DNA of 64,000 nucleotides, from the NCBI RefSeq assembly GCF_030433715.1, contig NZ_JAROCC010000002.1:248001-312000 (forward strand). The letters run 5' to 3'. This DNA comes from Sporosarcina highlanderae (GTDB lineage: Bacteria; Bacillota; Bacilli; Bacillales_A; Planococcaceae). Below are positions 45,013-54,264 of this stretch, piece after piece; the first letter of the stretch is position 1, and each line of letters starts with the position of its first letter. The notes under the pieces were generated by a model. The model was not told where the DNA came from. It saw only the letters and a list, made by a program, of their open reading frames with translations, and searched no databases. Position numbers and translations under genes: made by a program.

Positions 45013-46133
45013 TCCTCAACTTGATGTGTAATGGCGATTGGCATCCGAATGGACAATACCGTACCCCCCGCCTCTTCGATGGTCAATGTGCCATTCACGA
45101 ACTCCAACCGTTCCCGCATCCCTTTCAACCCCGCGCCAACAGACGATGCTTTCGCCTGTATACCTTTGCCATTATCCCGTACCACTATGGATACTTCATC
45201 AGCCGTCTGCTTGAGCATCACTTCACAAACACTCGCATCGCTATGCTTCACGACATTCGTCACTGCCTCTTTTAAGCACATGCTCAAGACATTCTCCACG
45301 TTTGAGGGGATATTTTCCACATTCGGTTCGCCTTCAATTTTTAATTCAATTTCAGCGGCGGACAAAATCTGCCTGATTCGCATCACTTCGTCACTCAGTT
45401 TTGTCGTTCGCATATCTGCAACTAACTCGCGTACTTCCTTCAACGCCATGCTCGCGGTCTGACGGATGTCAGCTAATTCCTTCTCCGCCTCTTCAGGATT
45501 TTTGGAGATTAGCCGTCTTGCCAGGTCACTCTTTAAGCCGATCATCGATAATTTCTGCCCAAGTGTATCATGCAGGTCCCTTGCAATCCGCTCACGTTCT
45601 TCAAGAAGTATTAATTCTGAGATGCGATCGTTCGCAAACTCCAACTGATCTTCAAGCTTTTCGCGTTTGCTTCTGTTGTACAGATTGAACGGAAGAAGCG
45701 TGACACCGATGACCGTGATTATGATGAAATGGACTTGTGGCAGAAATAGGTTGATTTCAATGAAAAATCCAGCGACTATAGCACCGATTGTGAACGCGAT
45801 ATGCAAGCCGTACATGATGAAAAAACCAACTGTTGACCGTATATTGCCTATGAAAAACGCTGTAAAAATCGATAAATACACATATCCGAACAGTAGCGTC
45901 ATGATGACATTTATGACGATTTCAAAGCTGATCCACATGTAGACGAGACCGCTTTTTGATTTGAATGAATAGAAATAGGAGATGAAAAAGAGTGCCAATA
46001 ATCCTATTCCTACCGAAATTCCGACGGCCGACCACGATCTGAAAATGAAAAAGAATGGCAGCAAACAAAATATAACCCAAGCATAAATGCTCATCCATGG
46101 ATTTTTCGGAAAGATGCTATACCATTTTTGCAT
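45009..46133 (-). CDS. desK: Sensor histidine kinase DesK
   Basis: 374 residues from ATG 46133. Five or so hydrophobic helices in the first 150 residues sense the membrane, then a coiled-coil linker and a HisKA_3 domain with ERERIARDLHDTLGQKLS (phospho-His) and an HATPase domain (EAVTNVVKHS, DNGKGI, GAGLKGMRER). Matches the B. subtilis thermosensor DesK. It sits between des and desR, with a partial terminator before it. Confidence 0.92.
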   Translation of the reverse strand: MQKWYSIFPKNPWMSIYAWVIFCLLPFFFIFRSWSAVGISVGIGLLALFFISYFYSFKSKSGLVYMWISFEIVINVIMTLLFGYVYLSIFTAFFIGNIRSTVGFFIMYGLHIAFTIGAIVAGFFIEINLFLPQVHFIIITVIGVTLLPFNLYNRSKREKLEDQLEFANDRISELILLEERERIARDLHDTLGQKLSMIGLKSDLARRLISKNPEEAEKELADIRQTASMALKEVRELVADMRTTKLSDEVMRIRQILSAAEIELKIEGEPNVENIPSNVENVLSMCLKEAVTNVVKHSDASVCEVMLKQTADEVSIVVRDNGKGIQAKASSVGAGLKGMRERLEFVNGTLTIEEAGGTVLSIRMPIAITHQVEE

Positions 46134-46167
46134 GATCGTCACCGCCTTTGTTTCATTGATTATACCA

Positions 46168-46208
46168 AAAAAATGAAACAGCCACCTATTCTGATAGGCG
46201 GCCGTTTC
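46168..46208 (-). terminator. Terminator between des and desK
   Basis: AAACGGCCGCCTATC/TAGGTGGCTGTTTC stem with T run on the minus strand. Probably leaky, giving lower desKR than des. Confidence 0.8.
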
Positions 46209-46209
46209 T

Positions 46210-47271
46210 TTATTTACTCTCAAAACTCGTACGCTTCGGTTTCAATTCTTTCAAATCGATGTTCGGCGTCGCCCGCTTGACTGCGCTTTTCACTTCTTTG
46301 AATGTGATGAAGCGTTTATGCGCAGGATCATATAGTTTATATCGAAGTGATTCCAAGCTCGTTTTGATGTTGATGGTTGTTGCCATTTGAAGCGGTGGTG
46401 TCGATTCATGTGCGATTTCCAAATTATAGTTCGGCACGCGTGGCGCTAAGTGATGGACATGGTGGAAACCGATGTTGCCTGTCGCCCATTGTAAGACTTT
46501 CGGCAATTTATAATACGAACTTCCTTCCACTGCCGCTTTCACATAATCCCATTCAGACTCCTCCTCGAAATACGAGTCTTCGAAAGTGTGCTGAATATAG
46601 AACAACCAAATACCTAACGCTGCCGCTACGAACATGATTGAACCTTGCACAATGAGGAAGGACTGATAGCCGACAAGCCAAATCATGAACGCATAAAGCG
46701 CCACAAGAACGACATTCGTCAAATACGTATTATTTCGTTCTTTTTTACGTGCGTCTTTGCGGTTGACCCTACCAGTGATGAGCACTAAATATAATGGCCC
46801 AAACCCGAACATGACAAGCGGATTCCGGTAGCACCGGTACATTAACCGTTCCCATTTCGACGCTTCCATATATTCGTCAACAGTCATGACCCAAATATCG
46901 CCGACACCCCTTTTATCGAGGTTCGAGCTTGTTGCATGATGGATCGCGTGCTCGCGCTTCCATTTTTCATATGGAAACAACGTGAGGATCCCTGTAATCG
47001 TTCCAACAATATCATTCGCTTTTTTATTCTTGAAAAATGAACCATGCGTGCAGTCGTGGAAGATGATGAACGTCCGTACGACGAAGCCCGCTGTCAATAC
47101 TGCAATCCCGATTGTCAACCAGATGGAAACCGACAAACTTTGATACGCTAAGAACCAAAGGATGAAAATAGGCGGTACTGTGTTGATCAATTGGATGACG
47201 CTCTTTTTCAAGTCCGATTTGGCAAAGGGTGCAACATTTTTATGCAATTGCTTTGTCTTTTCCTTACTCAT
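46210..47271 (-). CDS. des: Acyl-lipid fatty acid desaturase
   Basis: 353 residues, four transmembrane helices. The three histidine boxes are present: HDCTHGSFF, HAIHHATS and HHVHHLAPRVPNY. It introduces a double bond (delta-5 in B. subtilis) into membrane lipid acyl chains. ATG 47271 follows GAGGAGG. Followed by desK and desR on the same strand. Confidence 0.94.
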   Translation of the reverse strand: MSKEKTKQLHKNVAPFAKSDLKKSVIQLINTVPPIFILWFLAYQSLSVSIWLTIGIAVLTAGFVVRTFIIFHDCTHGSFFKNKKANDIVGTITGILTLFPYEKWKREHAIHHATSSNLDKRGVGDIWVMTVDEYMEASKWERLMYRCYRNPLVMFGFGPLYLVLITGRVNRKDARKKERNNTYLTNVVLVALYAFMIWLVGYQSFLIVQGSIMFVAAALGIWLFYIQHTFEDSYFEEESEWDYVKAAVEGSSYYKLPKVLQWATGNIGFHHVHHLAPRVPNYNLEIAHESTPPLQMATTINIKTSLESLRYKLYDPAHKRFITFKEVKSAVKRATPNIDLKELKPKRTSFESK

Positions 47272-47299
47272 AATGAAAGCCTCCTCGAAATTTTTCGTT

Positions 47300-47380
47300 A
47301 TTACCATAATAAAAGGTTTTCAAGATTTGAGAAATAGATGAACGTCATGACTTTTAATATGATAAGTGTCATATATTGTG
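47300..47380 (-). promoter_or_regulatory. Activator-dependent promoter and candidate DesR operator
   Basis: On the minus strand TTTCTC, 17-base spacer, TATTAT. The poor -35 fits an activator-dependent promoter. Upstream is a GTCATGAC palindrome (47344-47351) and a second half-site ATGACACTTATCAT-like element near 47360-47375. DesR binds in this position in B. subtilis; the exact match is inference. Confidence 0.5.
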
Positions 47381-47404
47381 AATTCATTCACATGCCTTCT
47401 CACA

Positions 47405-47434
47405 ATAAAAAAATCCCCCGAAGAGGAGGATTCC
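47405..47434 (-). terminator. Terminator of the SDR gene
   Basis: AATCCTCC/GGGGGATT stem with TTTTTTT. Confidence 0.8.
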
Positions 47435-47436
47435 GT

Positions 47437-48177
47437 TTATTTCAACATGCCACCGTCGACTTCAAGGACCGTTCCGTTAATGAAATCGGATGCGTCCGAA
47501 GCTAAGAATAGATAGGCATTCGCGATATCTTCCGGCTTGCCGAGACGTGAAAATGGCGTCACCTGTTTAATTTGCATAATTACTTTTTCGGGCATTGTGC
47601 TGATCATATCTGTTTCGATGAACCCCGGAGCAACCGCATTTACGTTAATTCCTTTACGGCCATATTCCTTCGCCCACGTTCTTGTCATGCCAATGACTCC
47701 GGCTTTCGAAGCTGCATAATTTGTTTGCCCTACATTTCCGCCAGTGCCTGCGATTGATGAAGTATTGATGACTTTTCCTTTGCCGGCAGCAATCATCGCC
47801 GGGAGGAAGGCCTGCGTACAATTAAAGACACCTGTTAGATTCACATCGATTACTTGTTGGAATATCTCGGCATCCATTTTTAACAACATCGCATCGCGTG
47901 TAATTCCTGCATTGTTAATGAGCACATCGACTTTCCCGAAGTGGGCAAGAACTTTTTCTGCAGTTTCCTTCACCTGATTGCGTTTTGCGACATCCGTTTT
48001 GAAGAATGCCGCCTCTATCCCTTGTGCATGCATTTCACTGGCGAGCTCTTCCCCCGCTATTTCGTTATAGTCAAGAATCGCGACCTGGGCACCCTTTTTA
48101 CCGAATAGCCGGGCGGTGACTGCGCCAATTCCATTAGCCCCACCTGTAATAACGACTGTTTTCCCTTTCATCTCCAC
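47437..48177 (-). CDS. Short-chain dehydrogenase (FabG/acetoacetyl-CoA reductase-like)
   Basis: 246 residues. Cofactor motif TGGANGIGAV, NNAG, catalytic NTSSIAG and NYAASKAGV, and PGFIETDM. Close to FabG and PhaB; either 3-oxoacyl-ACP or acetoacetyl-CoA could be the substrate. It is not in a fab cluster, so an accessory role (polyhydroxyalkanoate or fatty-acid modification) is possible. GTG 48177 or ATG 48171 start. Confidence 0.85.
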   Translation of the reverse strand: MEMKGKTVVITGGANGIGAVTARLFGKKGAQVAILDYNEIAGEELASEMHAQGIEAAFFKTDVAKRNQVKETAEKVLAHFGKVDVLINNAGITRDAMLLKMDAEIFQQVIDVNLTGVFNCTQAFLPAMIAAGKGKVINTSSIAGTGGNVGQTNYAASKAGVIGMTRTWAKEYGRKGINVNAVAPGFIETDMISTMPEKVIMQIKQVTPFSRLGKPEDIANAYLFLASDASDFINGTVLEVDGGMLK

Positions 48178-48217
48178 TTGCTAACCCCCAAAAATTGTTT
48201 AACCCAAGTTTACCAGA

Positions 48218-48251
48218 ATAAGCAGACATCCCATAGGAATGCCTGCAGGTT
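48218..48251 (-). terminator. Hairpin after ytxJ
   Basis: GCAGGCATTCC/GGGATGTCTGC, eleven pairs with two wobbles, followed by TTATTCT. Weak T run. Confidence 0.55.
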
Positions 48252-48268
48252 ATCCGACTATATGAACT

Positions 48269-48595
48269 TCATCCAAATGCGTGTACTGCTGACTTTATTT
48301 TCGCATGACTAATCGAATAATGGCTCGCATGCCATGCCGCCTTGCCGTCCTTCAACAGGAAGAGCTGCGGGCTTTCATGTCGGATGCCAAGGTCACTTGC
48401 AACTTCATTCGAAAGGGGACGGCTCGTTTGAACGACCAAATAATATTTTGGAATCCGTGTTTCAAATCCTTCAAACGCTCTATACCCCGCTGCACTTATC
48501 GGGCATGTCGAGCTATGCTTCAATAGAAAAACAGGTTCATTTTCCGATTGTTCGACTATGGAATGCCACTCTGCGATGGATTGGATTTTCTTCAT
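48269..48595 (-). CDS. ytxJ: Bacillithiol system redox protein YtxJ
   Basis: 108 residues, thioredoxin-like fold. The monothiol motif KHSSTCPIS is diagnostic for YtxJ, a bacilliredoxin-type protein found in bacillithiol-producing species. Soluble. It indicates that the organism makes bacillithiol. ATG behind AGGAGTG. Confidence 0.88.
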   Translation of the reverse strand: MKKIQSIAEWHSIVEQSENEPVFLLKHSSTCPISAAGYRAFEGFETRIPKYYLVVQTSRPLSNEVASDLGIRHESPQLFLLKDGKAAWHASHYSISHAKIKSAVHAFG

Positions 48596-48675
48596 GAGAA
48601 CACTCCTTCCGAAGATCTTTCATTCGAATAAAAGACCTTTAGTTCCATTATAATCCAAGGAAAAGGCGGCTACAA

Positions 48676-49245
48676 TTAATTCAATTGCCCTTTATTCTTC
48701 AAATAATCGCTTATATGTGCAAATAAAAGGACAGCTACGACTATACAAGAAACCATTGTTTCCGCCAATTCCCTAGTTAAAATATACAAAAACAACGGTG
48801 ACAAAGACATCGCGCTTAATCCCGCCAACGTGAAACTTTTAACTATCGGATAAAGGATGAGAAATGCCCCGACAAAACAAGCAACAACAAGCGGACTAAA
48901 CGCAAGCATTCCACCTATGAAAGTCGAAACACCTAACCCGCCACGGAATCTATGTATCACTGGATAGTTATGTCCTAACATGACAGCAATCAAAAACAGT
49001 AATTGCAGCCATCCTTCCATGCCCATCCACTTAGCAACAAGGACGACAAACGCCCCTTTCAGTGCATCACCGATAAATGTAATAACGAACGCCTTCTTGC
49101 CAAACACCCTTCCCGCATTGCGCGCGCCGGGATTACCGCTGCCTTCCGAACGGATATTTTGCTTGAAGAAAAACTTCCCGACTACTGTTGCAGTAAGAAA
49201 ATTGCCCACTAAATAAGCGCCTATCAGCAAGAAAACAATCTTCAT
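48676..49245 (-). CDS. plsY: Glycerol-3-phosphate acyltransferase PlsY
   Basis: 189 residues, several membrane helices. Conserved motifs GSGNPGARNAGRV, GDALKG and GHNYPV-HRFRGG-LGVSTFIGG are those of PlsY, which uses acyl-phosphate to acylate glycerol-3-phosphate, the first step of phospholipid synthesis. The usual Lys of GGKGVAT is replaced here (GGLGVST), a notable change, so this may be a PlsY-like paralogue. ATG 49245 behind GGGGGG. Confidence 0.82.
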   Translation of the reverse strand: MKIVFLLIGAYLVGNFLTATVVGKFFFKQNIRSEGSGNPGARNAGRVFGKKAFVITFIGDALKGAFVVLVAKWMGMEGWLQLLFLIAVMLGHNYPVIHRFRGGLGVSTFIGGMLAFSPLVVACFVGAFLILYPIVKSFTLAGLSAMSLSPLFLYILTRELAETMVSCIVVAVLLFAHISDYLKNKGQLN

Positions 49246-49333
49246 GGATATCCCCCCATTCTTCAATTCGCTAAGGTTATGCATCATTCCTTCATTTCAA
49301 GTACAATGGTGCGAAGAAAGGATGAATATATAA

Positions 49334-49993
49334 TTGAAAGAGAAATCACTGCGACCTACCACCGCAATTGCATTATGTATTTTATTCATCGGCATCTTTG
49401 CTTATATCGCTACAGTTATCAGCCGGGATACAATGATCGGATTTGATAGGCCCATCATTGACTTTGTACAAGGTTGGGAAACCCCCTATTTGACACCGAT
49501 CATGAAAGGCTTTTCATTTATCGGTTCAACAAAAGTTGTAATGTTCCTCATTATCGCTGTAACTGCGCTTTTATTTTGGGTCTTCCGTGCCCGTACAAGT
49601 GCCTATTTCTTTTTCTTTGCCACAGTCGGGACAGGCGCGTTGAACCAAACGTTGAAACACATATTCAAACGGGAACGACCTGAATTCCACAGAATCGCCG
49701 AGGCGGTGGGCTACAGTTTTCCAAGTGGGCATACAATGATGGCATTCAGCCTATACGCAATGGCCGTCATTCTTCTTTGGCGCCAAATCCGGACAACCTC
49801 CGGTAAGATTGCCCTTTTGGCATTCGCAATTTTTATGTTTGGAATGATTGCACTAAGCCGAATCTATCTTGGCGTCCATTACCCAAGCGATATAGCGGGC
49901 GGCATTGTTGTTAGCGCATTTTGGGTCGTCTTTACAGTCTTCATTTTCGATAACTACCAACAGCGAAAGAAACGGGGCCTCGTCAATTCATGA
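49334..49993 (+). CDS. PAP2 family phosphatase
   Basis: 219 residues, about six helices. The three PAP2 motifs are KRERPEFHR, SFPSGHTMM and SRIYLGVHYPSD. Probably an undecaprenyl-diphosphate or phosphatidate/phosphatidylglycerophosphate phosphatase with an active site outside the membrane. TTG start behind AAAGGATG. Confidence 0.9.
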   Translation: MKEKSLRPTTAIALCILFIGIFAYIATVISRDTMIGFDRPIIDFVQGWETPYLTPIMKGFSFIGSTKVVMFLIIAVTALLFWVFRARTSAYFFFFATVGTGALNQTLKHIFKRERPEFHRIAEAVGYSFPSGHTMMAFSLYAMAVILLWRQIRTTSGKIALLAFAIFMFGMIALSRIYLGVHYPSDIAGGIVVSAFWVVFTVFIFDNYQQRKKRGLVNS

Positions 49994-50004
49994 TGGGGCG
50001 TGTT

Positions 50005-50550
50005 TCATTCTATAAATTTCTTTGCTTCATCATCCGATAGAATGCGCGGGGCAAAATCGCCTACTTCGATGAAGTCAGTGCGGTCCTTGACGTTCACTTT
50101 AAAAATGTATGGATCACTGGTTTTTTCGATTGATTGAACAGCCAATTCCTGTTTTGTGTAATATGCCTCTATTTCCTTTTGTACCCAATAAGGGATATCG
50201 CTTGGCGGGACAACCTCTTTTTCCTCCTGCTCCTTCACCCATGCTTGCTCGGCCTCCGGATGTAATCTGAAGTATATCTTCTGCAGTAAGTCAATCACTT
50301 CCCCGAACCCGATAATTAGCAGCCCGTAAAGGAAATGCGATGCAACTATGCCGATAAACGCGAACAATGCAGCACCCGAAAGTCCACTGGACATGTGCAT
50401 TTCGCCCCACTCATTCGTAATGTGGCCACCCATTTGCGCCATCATCGTCAATGTGAAAATCCCTTGGATGACACCCCAAACCATTACGACGACACCGGCT
50501 ATTTTAATCGCATAGCCTATTAGACTTTGTTTAATGAATAAATTTTTCAC
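50005..50550 (-). CDS. Membrane protein of unknown function
   Basis: About 181 residues: two transmembrane helices (about 14-36 and 58-82), then a cytoplasmic or extracytoplasmic Glu-rich tail with PPSDIPYWVQKEIEAYYTK and DFAPRILSDDEAKKF. GTG 50550 follows GGGAGGG; the open frame upstream belongs to the divergent promoter region. No family recognised. Confidence 0.7.
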   Translation of the reverse strand: MKNLFIKQSLIGYAIKIAGVVVMVWGVIQGIFTLTMMAQMGGHITNEWGEMHMSSGLSGAALFAFIGIVASHFLYGLLIIGFGEVIDLLQKIYFRLHPEAEQAWVKEQEEKEVVPPSDIPYWVQKEIEAYYTKQELAVQSIEKTSDPYIFKVNVKDRTDFIEVGDFAPRILSDDEAKKFIE

Positions 50551-50631
50551 CAAGATTATCCCTCCCAATTTAAATTTCCCTTCACATACTGTACGATTGG
50601 ATAAGTCGGATAGTTTCATAGGAGGGATGAT

Positions 50632-50958
50632 ATGCAAGTATTTACAGAACGCGCCGTGAAGATCATTCAAGAAATTCCTGCGGGTCACGTAATGACATAC
50701 GGACAAGTGGCAAGCGCCGCGGGGAATCCGCGCGGAGCAAGGCAAATCGCAAGAATCCTTCATTCGATGAGCGCAAAATATGATTTACCATGGCATCGGA
50801 TCATTAACGCACAAGGCGGCATCTCAACCCCTTCTGACCGGGAAGAAAAGGGTAGCTTACAGCGTGATTTGCTTGAGGCTGAAGGTGTGGGGTTCATGGG
50901 AAATGGGAAAGTGGATCTAACTGTCTATCGGTGGTTTCCTGAAGAGGAATTCATGTGA
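50632..50958 (+). CDS. Alkyltransferase-like protein (ATL)
   Basis: 108 residues with the MGMT C-terminal domain: MTYGQVASAAGNPRGARQIARIL and PWHRIINAQGG. The methyl-acceptor Cys of PCHR is Trp (PWHR), so it cannot remove the alkyl group. ATL proteins bind O6-alkylguanine and hand the lesion to nucleotide excision repair. Divergent from the membrane protein gene. Confidence 0.88.
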   Translation: MQVFTERAVKIIQEIPAGHVMTYGQVASAAGNPRGARQIARILHSMSAKYDLPWHRIINAQGGISTPSDREEKGSLQRDLLEAEGVGFMGNGKVDLTVYRWFPEEEFM

Positions 50959-50987
50959 TGAAAATGGTGAAGGATTACCTTGCATTC

Positions 50988-51209
50988 CTAAATCGCCCAC
51001 GATTCACGGCTGATGACGCGTCGAATCGACAAGACACTTTCAATTTTAAAGGTCCGTTTTTCACGTCGTAAGAAGCAATAGGCTTTGAATGAGCCTTCAC
51101 CGACTGATAGAATCCGGATGCGCCGCTTCGTAAGCGAGCCGTCGGCACTCATATAGATCATTTCAGCCAATTCACGGCGTTCGCATATTTTGATCAACTC
51201 TTGTCTCAT
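50988..51209 (-). CDS. Small WYL-domain-like protein
   Basis: About 73 residues from ATG 51209 (GGAGG nine bases upstream). Pattern EMIYMSADGSLTKRRIRIL, then AYCFLRREKRTFKIESVLSIRRV, resembles a single WYL domain, which binds nucleotides or nucleic acid in regulators. No DNA-binding domain is attached. Soluble. Confidence 0.6.
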   Translation of the reverse strand: MRQELIKICERRELAEMIYMSADGSLTKRRIRILSVGEGSFKAYCFLRREKRTFKIESVLSIRRVISRESWAI

Positions 51210-51290
51210 CACACTCATCCTCCGTTCGAAACATTTGTTCTCATTATATGCGAAAGAATTAATTTTAGACATTAAAAGGTGGTAATAAAA

Positions 51291-51671
51291 TTGTGGAAAG
51301 ACTTCAAGGAATTTGCATTTAAAGGGAATGTCCTCGACCTGGCGATCGCCGTCGTCATCGGTAGTGCATTCGGGAAAATCGTGTCATCACTCGTTGAGAA
51401 CATCATCACCCCCCTCATCGTAGCGCTGACAGGGAAAGTAGATGTGTCAAAGCTCCACCTCATTCTTGGGGAAACAGAAATCAAATACGGCCTATTCCTG
51501 CAAACGATCATCGATTTCCTCATAATCGCCTTCTCCATCTTCCTTTTCGTGCGACTCATGATGAAATTCAAACGGAGGGAAGAACCAGTGAAGGGAGAAA
51601 CACCTGCCATCGACGCAAAAGAGGAGTTATTGAAGGAAATCCGCGATTTATTGAAAGCGGAGAAGAAATGA
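51291..51671 (+). CDS. mscL: Large-conductance mechanosensitive channel MscL
   Basis: 126 residues. WKDFKEFAFKGNVLDLAIAV at the N-terminus, two transmembrane helices, and the C-terminal helix EELLKEIRDLLK are typical of MscL. It opens on membrane stretch after osmotic downshift. TTG 51291 chosen: AAGGTGG lies eight bases upstream. Confidence 0.95.
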   Translation: MWKDFKEFAFKGNVLDLAIAVVIGSAFGKIVSSLVENIITPLIVALTGKVDVSKLHLILGETEIKYGLFLQTIIDFLIIAFSIFLFVRLMMKFKRREEPVKGETPAIDAKEELLKEIRDLLKAEKK

Positions 51672-51678
51672 AAATAAA

Positions 51679-51719
51679 ACCGCTTCAGTCAAATGGGACT
51701 GAAGCGGTTTTATTAGTTT
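51679..51719 (+). terminator. Terminator of mscL
   Basis: AAAACCGCTTCAGTC/GACTGAAGCGGTTTT stem and T run. Confidence 0.9.
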
Positions 51720-51747
51720 TATTTCAATAAACTGCGGTTTTTAAAAG

Positions 51748-51873
51748 TTATCGGTCATTTGCGGGGAGTTATCGGTCACTTTCGGGAACTTATCGGTCAC
51801 TTCAGACAAGTTATCGGTCACTTTCACAAAGTTATCGGTCACTTCCGAAGAGTTATCGTCGTTTCGGGACCTT
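51748..51873. repeat. 21-bp tandem array 5 (core TTATCGGTCACTT)
   Basis: Units start at 51748, 51769, 51790, 51811, 51832 and 51853, exactly 21 bases apart, with the core TTATCGGTCAyTT and eight variable bases. It lies between the convergent mscL and DUF2207 genes. Confidence 0.9.
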
Positions 51874-51895
51874 TGACTTACTCAAAATCCTCCCA

Positions 51896-53833
51896 TCAAT
51901 CCGCGCCAGCCCCTCCGCCACCGCCATCTCCGCCTCCACCGCCACCACCACTGTATCCTCCGCCGTAATCGGAACCACCGCCGGAAGAGCCGCCTTTGTT
52001 AACGGCCATCGAAGTTGGTCCCCAGGTCGAATAAGCGAAATAAAGCGGATCCACTTGCAAGGCGAATAGCGGTGCCAATGGGTAAGCGTCCGGTAAACTT
52101 CCTTTGAACTTCGGAAGTCTTTTCTTTGATGGATTCAGCAAATATGCTCGTGCCATCCAGCGGTCGATGTCTTCCGGATGAAGATGGTGAGGGGGCTCTG
52201 CACTCCATCTTAGTTTCATCTGGAATTTTGCAATGCTCATTTTTGTATAAAGCGCAGTGAAGGATCTTGGAAGCGCCTTTGGTATGACAAGGAACAGAAT
52301 AATGCCGACAATAACCAATTGAAGAACTGCATCTGTGATAGTCGCATCCATCGTTTGGGCGCCTACGAAAAACAGGCCGATAAACAATAAGACAGCAGGC
52401 CATTTTTTACCTGGATTTACAACGTAAAAATAATATCCGAGACCGGCGACAATTACTGGAAATGCAATTCCCCAGCCACCTGCCCCGTCCGCGTAGAACC
52501 CGAACATCATCAAAATCGTGAGTAGCAAGATGATAGCTGTTTTCAAAATTTTAGTGAGCATCGTCGATAGCGCACCCGCCTCTATCATGAGTTTAAGGAC
52601 GTTATCATGCCACGCCTCATGATTCACCACGAATTTATGCTGCTTTCGTGATTGCACGCGATCATTTTTATTCACTTCAATAGAAGGACCTGCGATATCA
52701 TGCAAATGGAATTTCCGGTGGCCAGCCCGACCCCTGAATAACCAAGTGATCAAATACTGTTCATGCGGCAATAAATTCTTCATGTGTTGGCCTGACTGAA
52801 GTTGAAAAACGAGGGTCTTTTCGGGTGCACCATCCTCGCCATGGAACCTCGATGCTGAATCGGCCAGTTCCGCTTTGACGACACCCTTTTCAACAAGCGA
52901 GAAAAGGCCTGACAGGAAGCTTTTCCGGTTGAACTTGCCGTTTTGATCGATAAGTGACAAATAGGTTGGATCGGTTCGCAATACAAGATCCGTACTGCCG
53001 AACAGTGGAATAATCCGCTGTCTAAGAAGGAGAACAAGGATGATCGACACAATGAATAGAACGCGTAAACCATCCGCGGCTGTTGTTACGGTTGGAATGT
53101 TGGACCACCTTGCCTCCTTTTTAGCTATCAAATCTTTTTCCTGCTGGATCGCTTCCGTCAAAGGGAGCGGAGCGGCATACTTGCTTTGCCCCGTCATAAT
53201 CGACGAAGGGAAAAACACACGGGTCCCCGTCTCTGTGTACGCGACCGATACTGGCGTATGAAAGGAAATTCCATTGCGATAAACCTTACTCACCAGACCT
53301 TCACGATCGTGCATAAACCCGTGGATATTGTCGTCACCCACATCTCCGGGCAAAACATAGTCAATGCTTATATTATTGAGGTCGTCCTCATGGTTAAAGC
53401 CGTCCTCGAAAAAGGTAACTGCCAAATCACTATATGTATCATACGATTTCACCGCGTATTGCATTCTATAGACGTACAGTACGGACACGGTCTCATTCTC
53501 TGCCTTGATGGATGTCGAGTAAGTGCTCCCTTTCGCTGACACTTGTGCTTGAGATAAGGTGGAGCCATCAATTTCACCAACAATCGGGCTTCGGTCGTTA
53601 ATCAAATACGCCTCAAATCCACGAATCTGACTAATATGCTCCTCTGGGAATGAACGCGTCAATCTCGAAAATGAACCGTCAAATGTATACGTGAACACCT
53701 CATTGACCAACATCTCCCCGTCCAGCTGCACCCAACCCTTAATCTGCACCCGATCCACAGTGAATGACTTTGCATGCGCGGTAATAGGGAAAATCAAAAA
53801 CGACATCAGCATGATCAGTATAAGTTTCCTCAC
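51896..53833 (-). CDS. DUF2207 membrane protein with Gly-rich tail
   Basis: About 645 residues. A signal peptide (RKLILIMLMSFLIFPITAHA) comes first, then an extracytoplasmic DUF2207-like domain (about 25-240), a transmembrane helix (LRVLFIVSIILVLLL), a cytoplasmic part, a cluster of helices near 430-500 and a C-terminal Gly/Ser/Asp stretch (GGGYSGGGGGGGDGGGGG). This order matches the widespread DUF2207 proteins of unknown function. GTG 53833 is preferred: GGGGGG six bases upstream. Confidence 0.85.
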   Translation of the reverse strand: MRKLILIMLMSFLIFPITAHAKSFTVDRVQIKGWVQLDGEMLVNEVFTYTFDGSFSRLTRSFPEEHISQIRGFEAYLINDRSPIVGEIDGSTLSQAQVSAKGSTYSTSIKAENETVSVLYVYRMQYAVKSYDTYSDLAVTFFEDGFNHEDDLNNISIDYVLPGDVGDDNIHGFMHDREGLVSKVYRNGISFHTPVSVAYTETGTRVFFPSSIMTGQSKYAAPLPLTEAIQQEKDLIAKKEARWSNIPTVTTAADGLRVLFIVSIILVLLLRQRIIPLFGSTDLVLRTDPTYLSLIDQNGKFNRKSFLSGLFSLVEKGVVKAELADSASRFHGEDGAPEKTLVFQLQSGQHMKNLLPHEQYLITWLFRGRAGHRKFHLHDIAGPSIEVNKNDRVQSRKQHKFVVNHEAWHDNVLKLMIEAGALSTMLTKILKTAIILLLTILMMFGFYADGAGGWGIAFPVIVAGLGYYFYVVNPGKKWPAVLLFIGLFFVGAQTMDATITDAVLQLVIVGIILFLVIPKALPRSFTALYTKMSIAKFQMKLRWSAEPPHHLHPEDIDRWMARAYLLNPSKKRLPKFKGSLPDAYPLAPLFALQVDPLYFAYSTWGPTSMAVNKGGSSGGGSDYGGGYSGGGGGGGDGGGGGAGAD

Positions 53834-54067
53834 CGTCATCCCCCCTTTTGAATTGATATACGTGCAGGTGTTGGAAGGAGTTTCAAGCACTGCTCGAAAC
53901 GGGAAGTATGGCATGGTTCAATGAACAGCAGCTAAGGCGGATAGCATATACGCGGCATATCTTTGTTCCTATTACTTCACATTTCGCGAAAAATGCCTTT
54001 GACAAACTAAACCGCTTTTATGGGGCGGGGTTTTGCTCGAACAACTTCAACAACCTTATGTCGCCCG

Positions 54068-54096
54068 TTGCCTACCTGTCACACTAATGCTACAAT
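54068..54096 (+). promoter_or_regulatory. Promoter of the 30-residue peptide gene
   Basis: TTGCCT, 17-base spacer, TACAAT. The region 53930-54130 otherwise holds nothing I can support. Confidence 0.5.
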
Positions 54097-54133
54097 GGAC
54101 TATAGGATTAGCTATAGAAGGAGTGAAGTCTTC

Positions 54134-54226
54134 ATGTGGTTCCTGTACATCATGTATACATTGTTCGCATTCATCATCCTTGGAACGACGTTTGGTCTTG
54201 TTCGTACTTTCAATAATCATAAGTGA
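54134..54226 (+). CDS. Small membrane peptide (30 aa)
   Basis: Reads MWFLYIMYTLFAFIILG, one transmembrane helix, and a polar end RTFNNHK. GAAGGAG lies ten bases before the ATG; a promoter and a terminator frame it. Function unknown; the dedicated transcription unit argues that it is real. Confidence 0.55.
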   Translation: MWFLYIMYTLFAFIILGTTFGLVRTFNNHK

Positions 54227-54232
54227 TCGCAA

Positions 54233-54264
54233 AGAAAGCACTCCAGCTACGGAGTGCTTTTTAT
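54233..54264. terminator. Bidirectional terminator
   Basis: AAAGCACTCC/GGAGTGCTTT arms between the peptide gene and the ABC permease. Confidence 0.8.
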
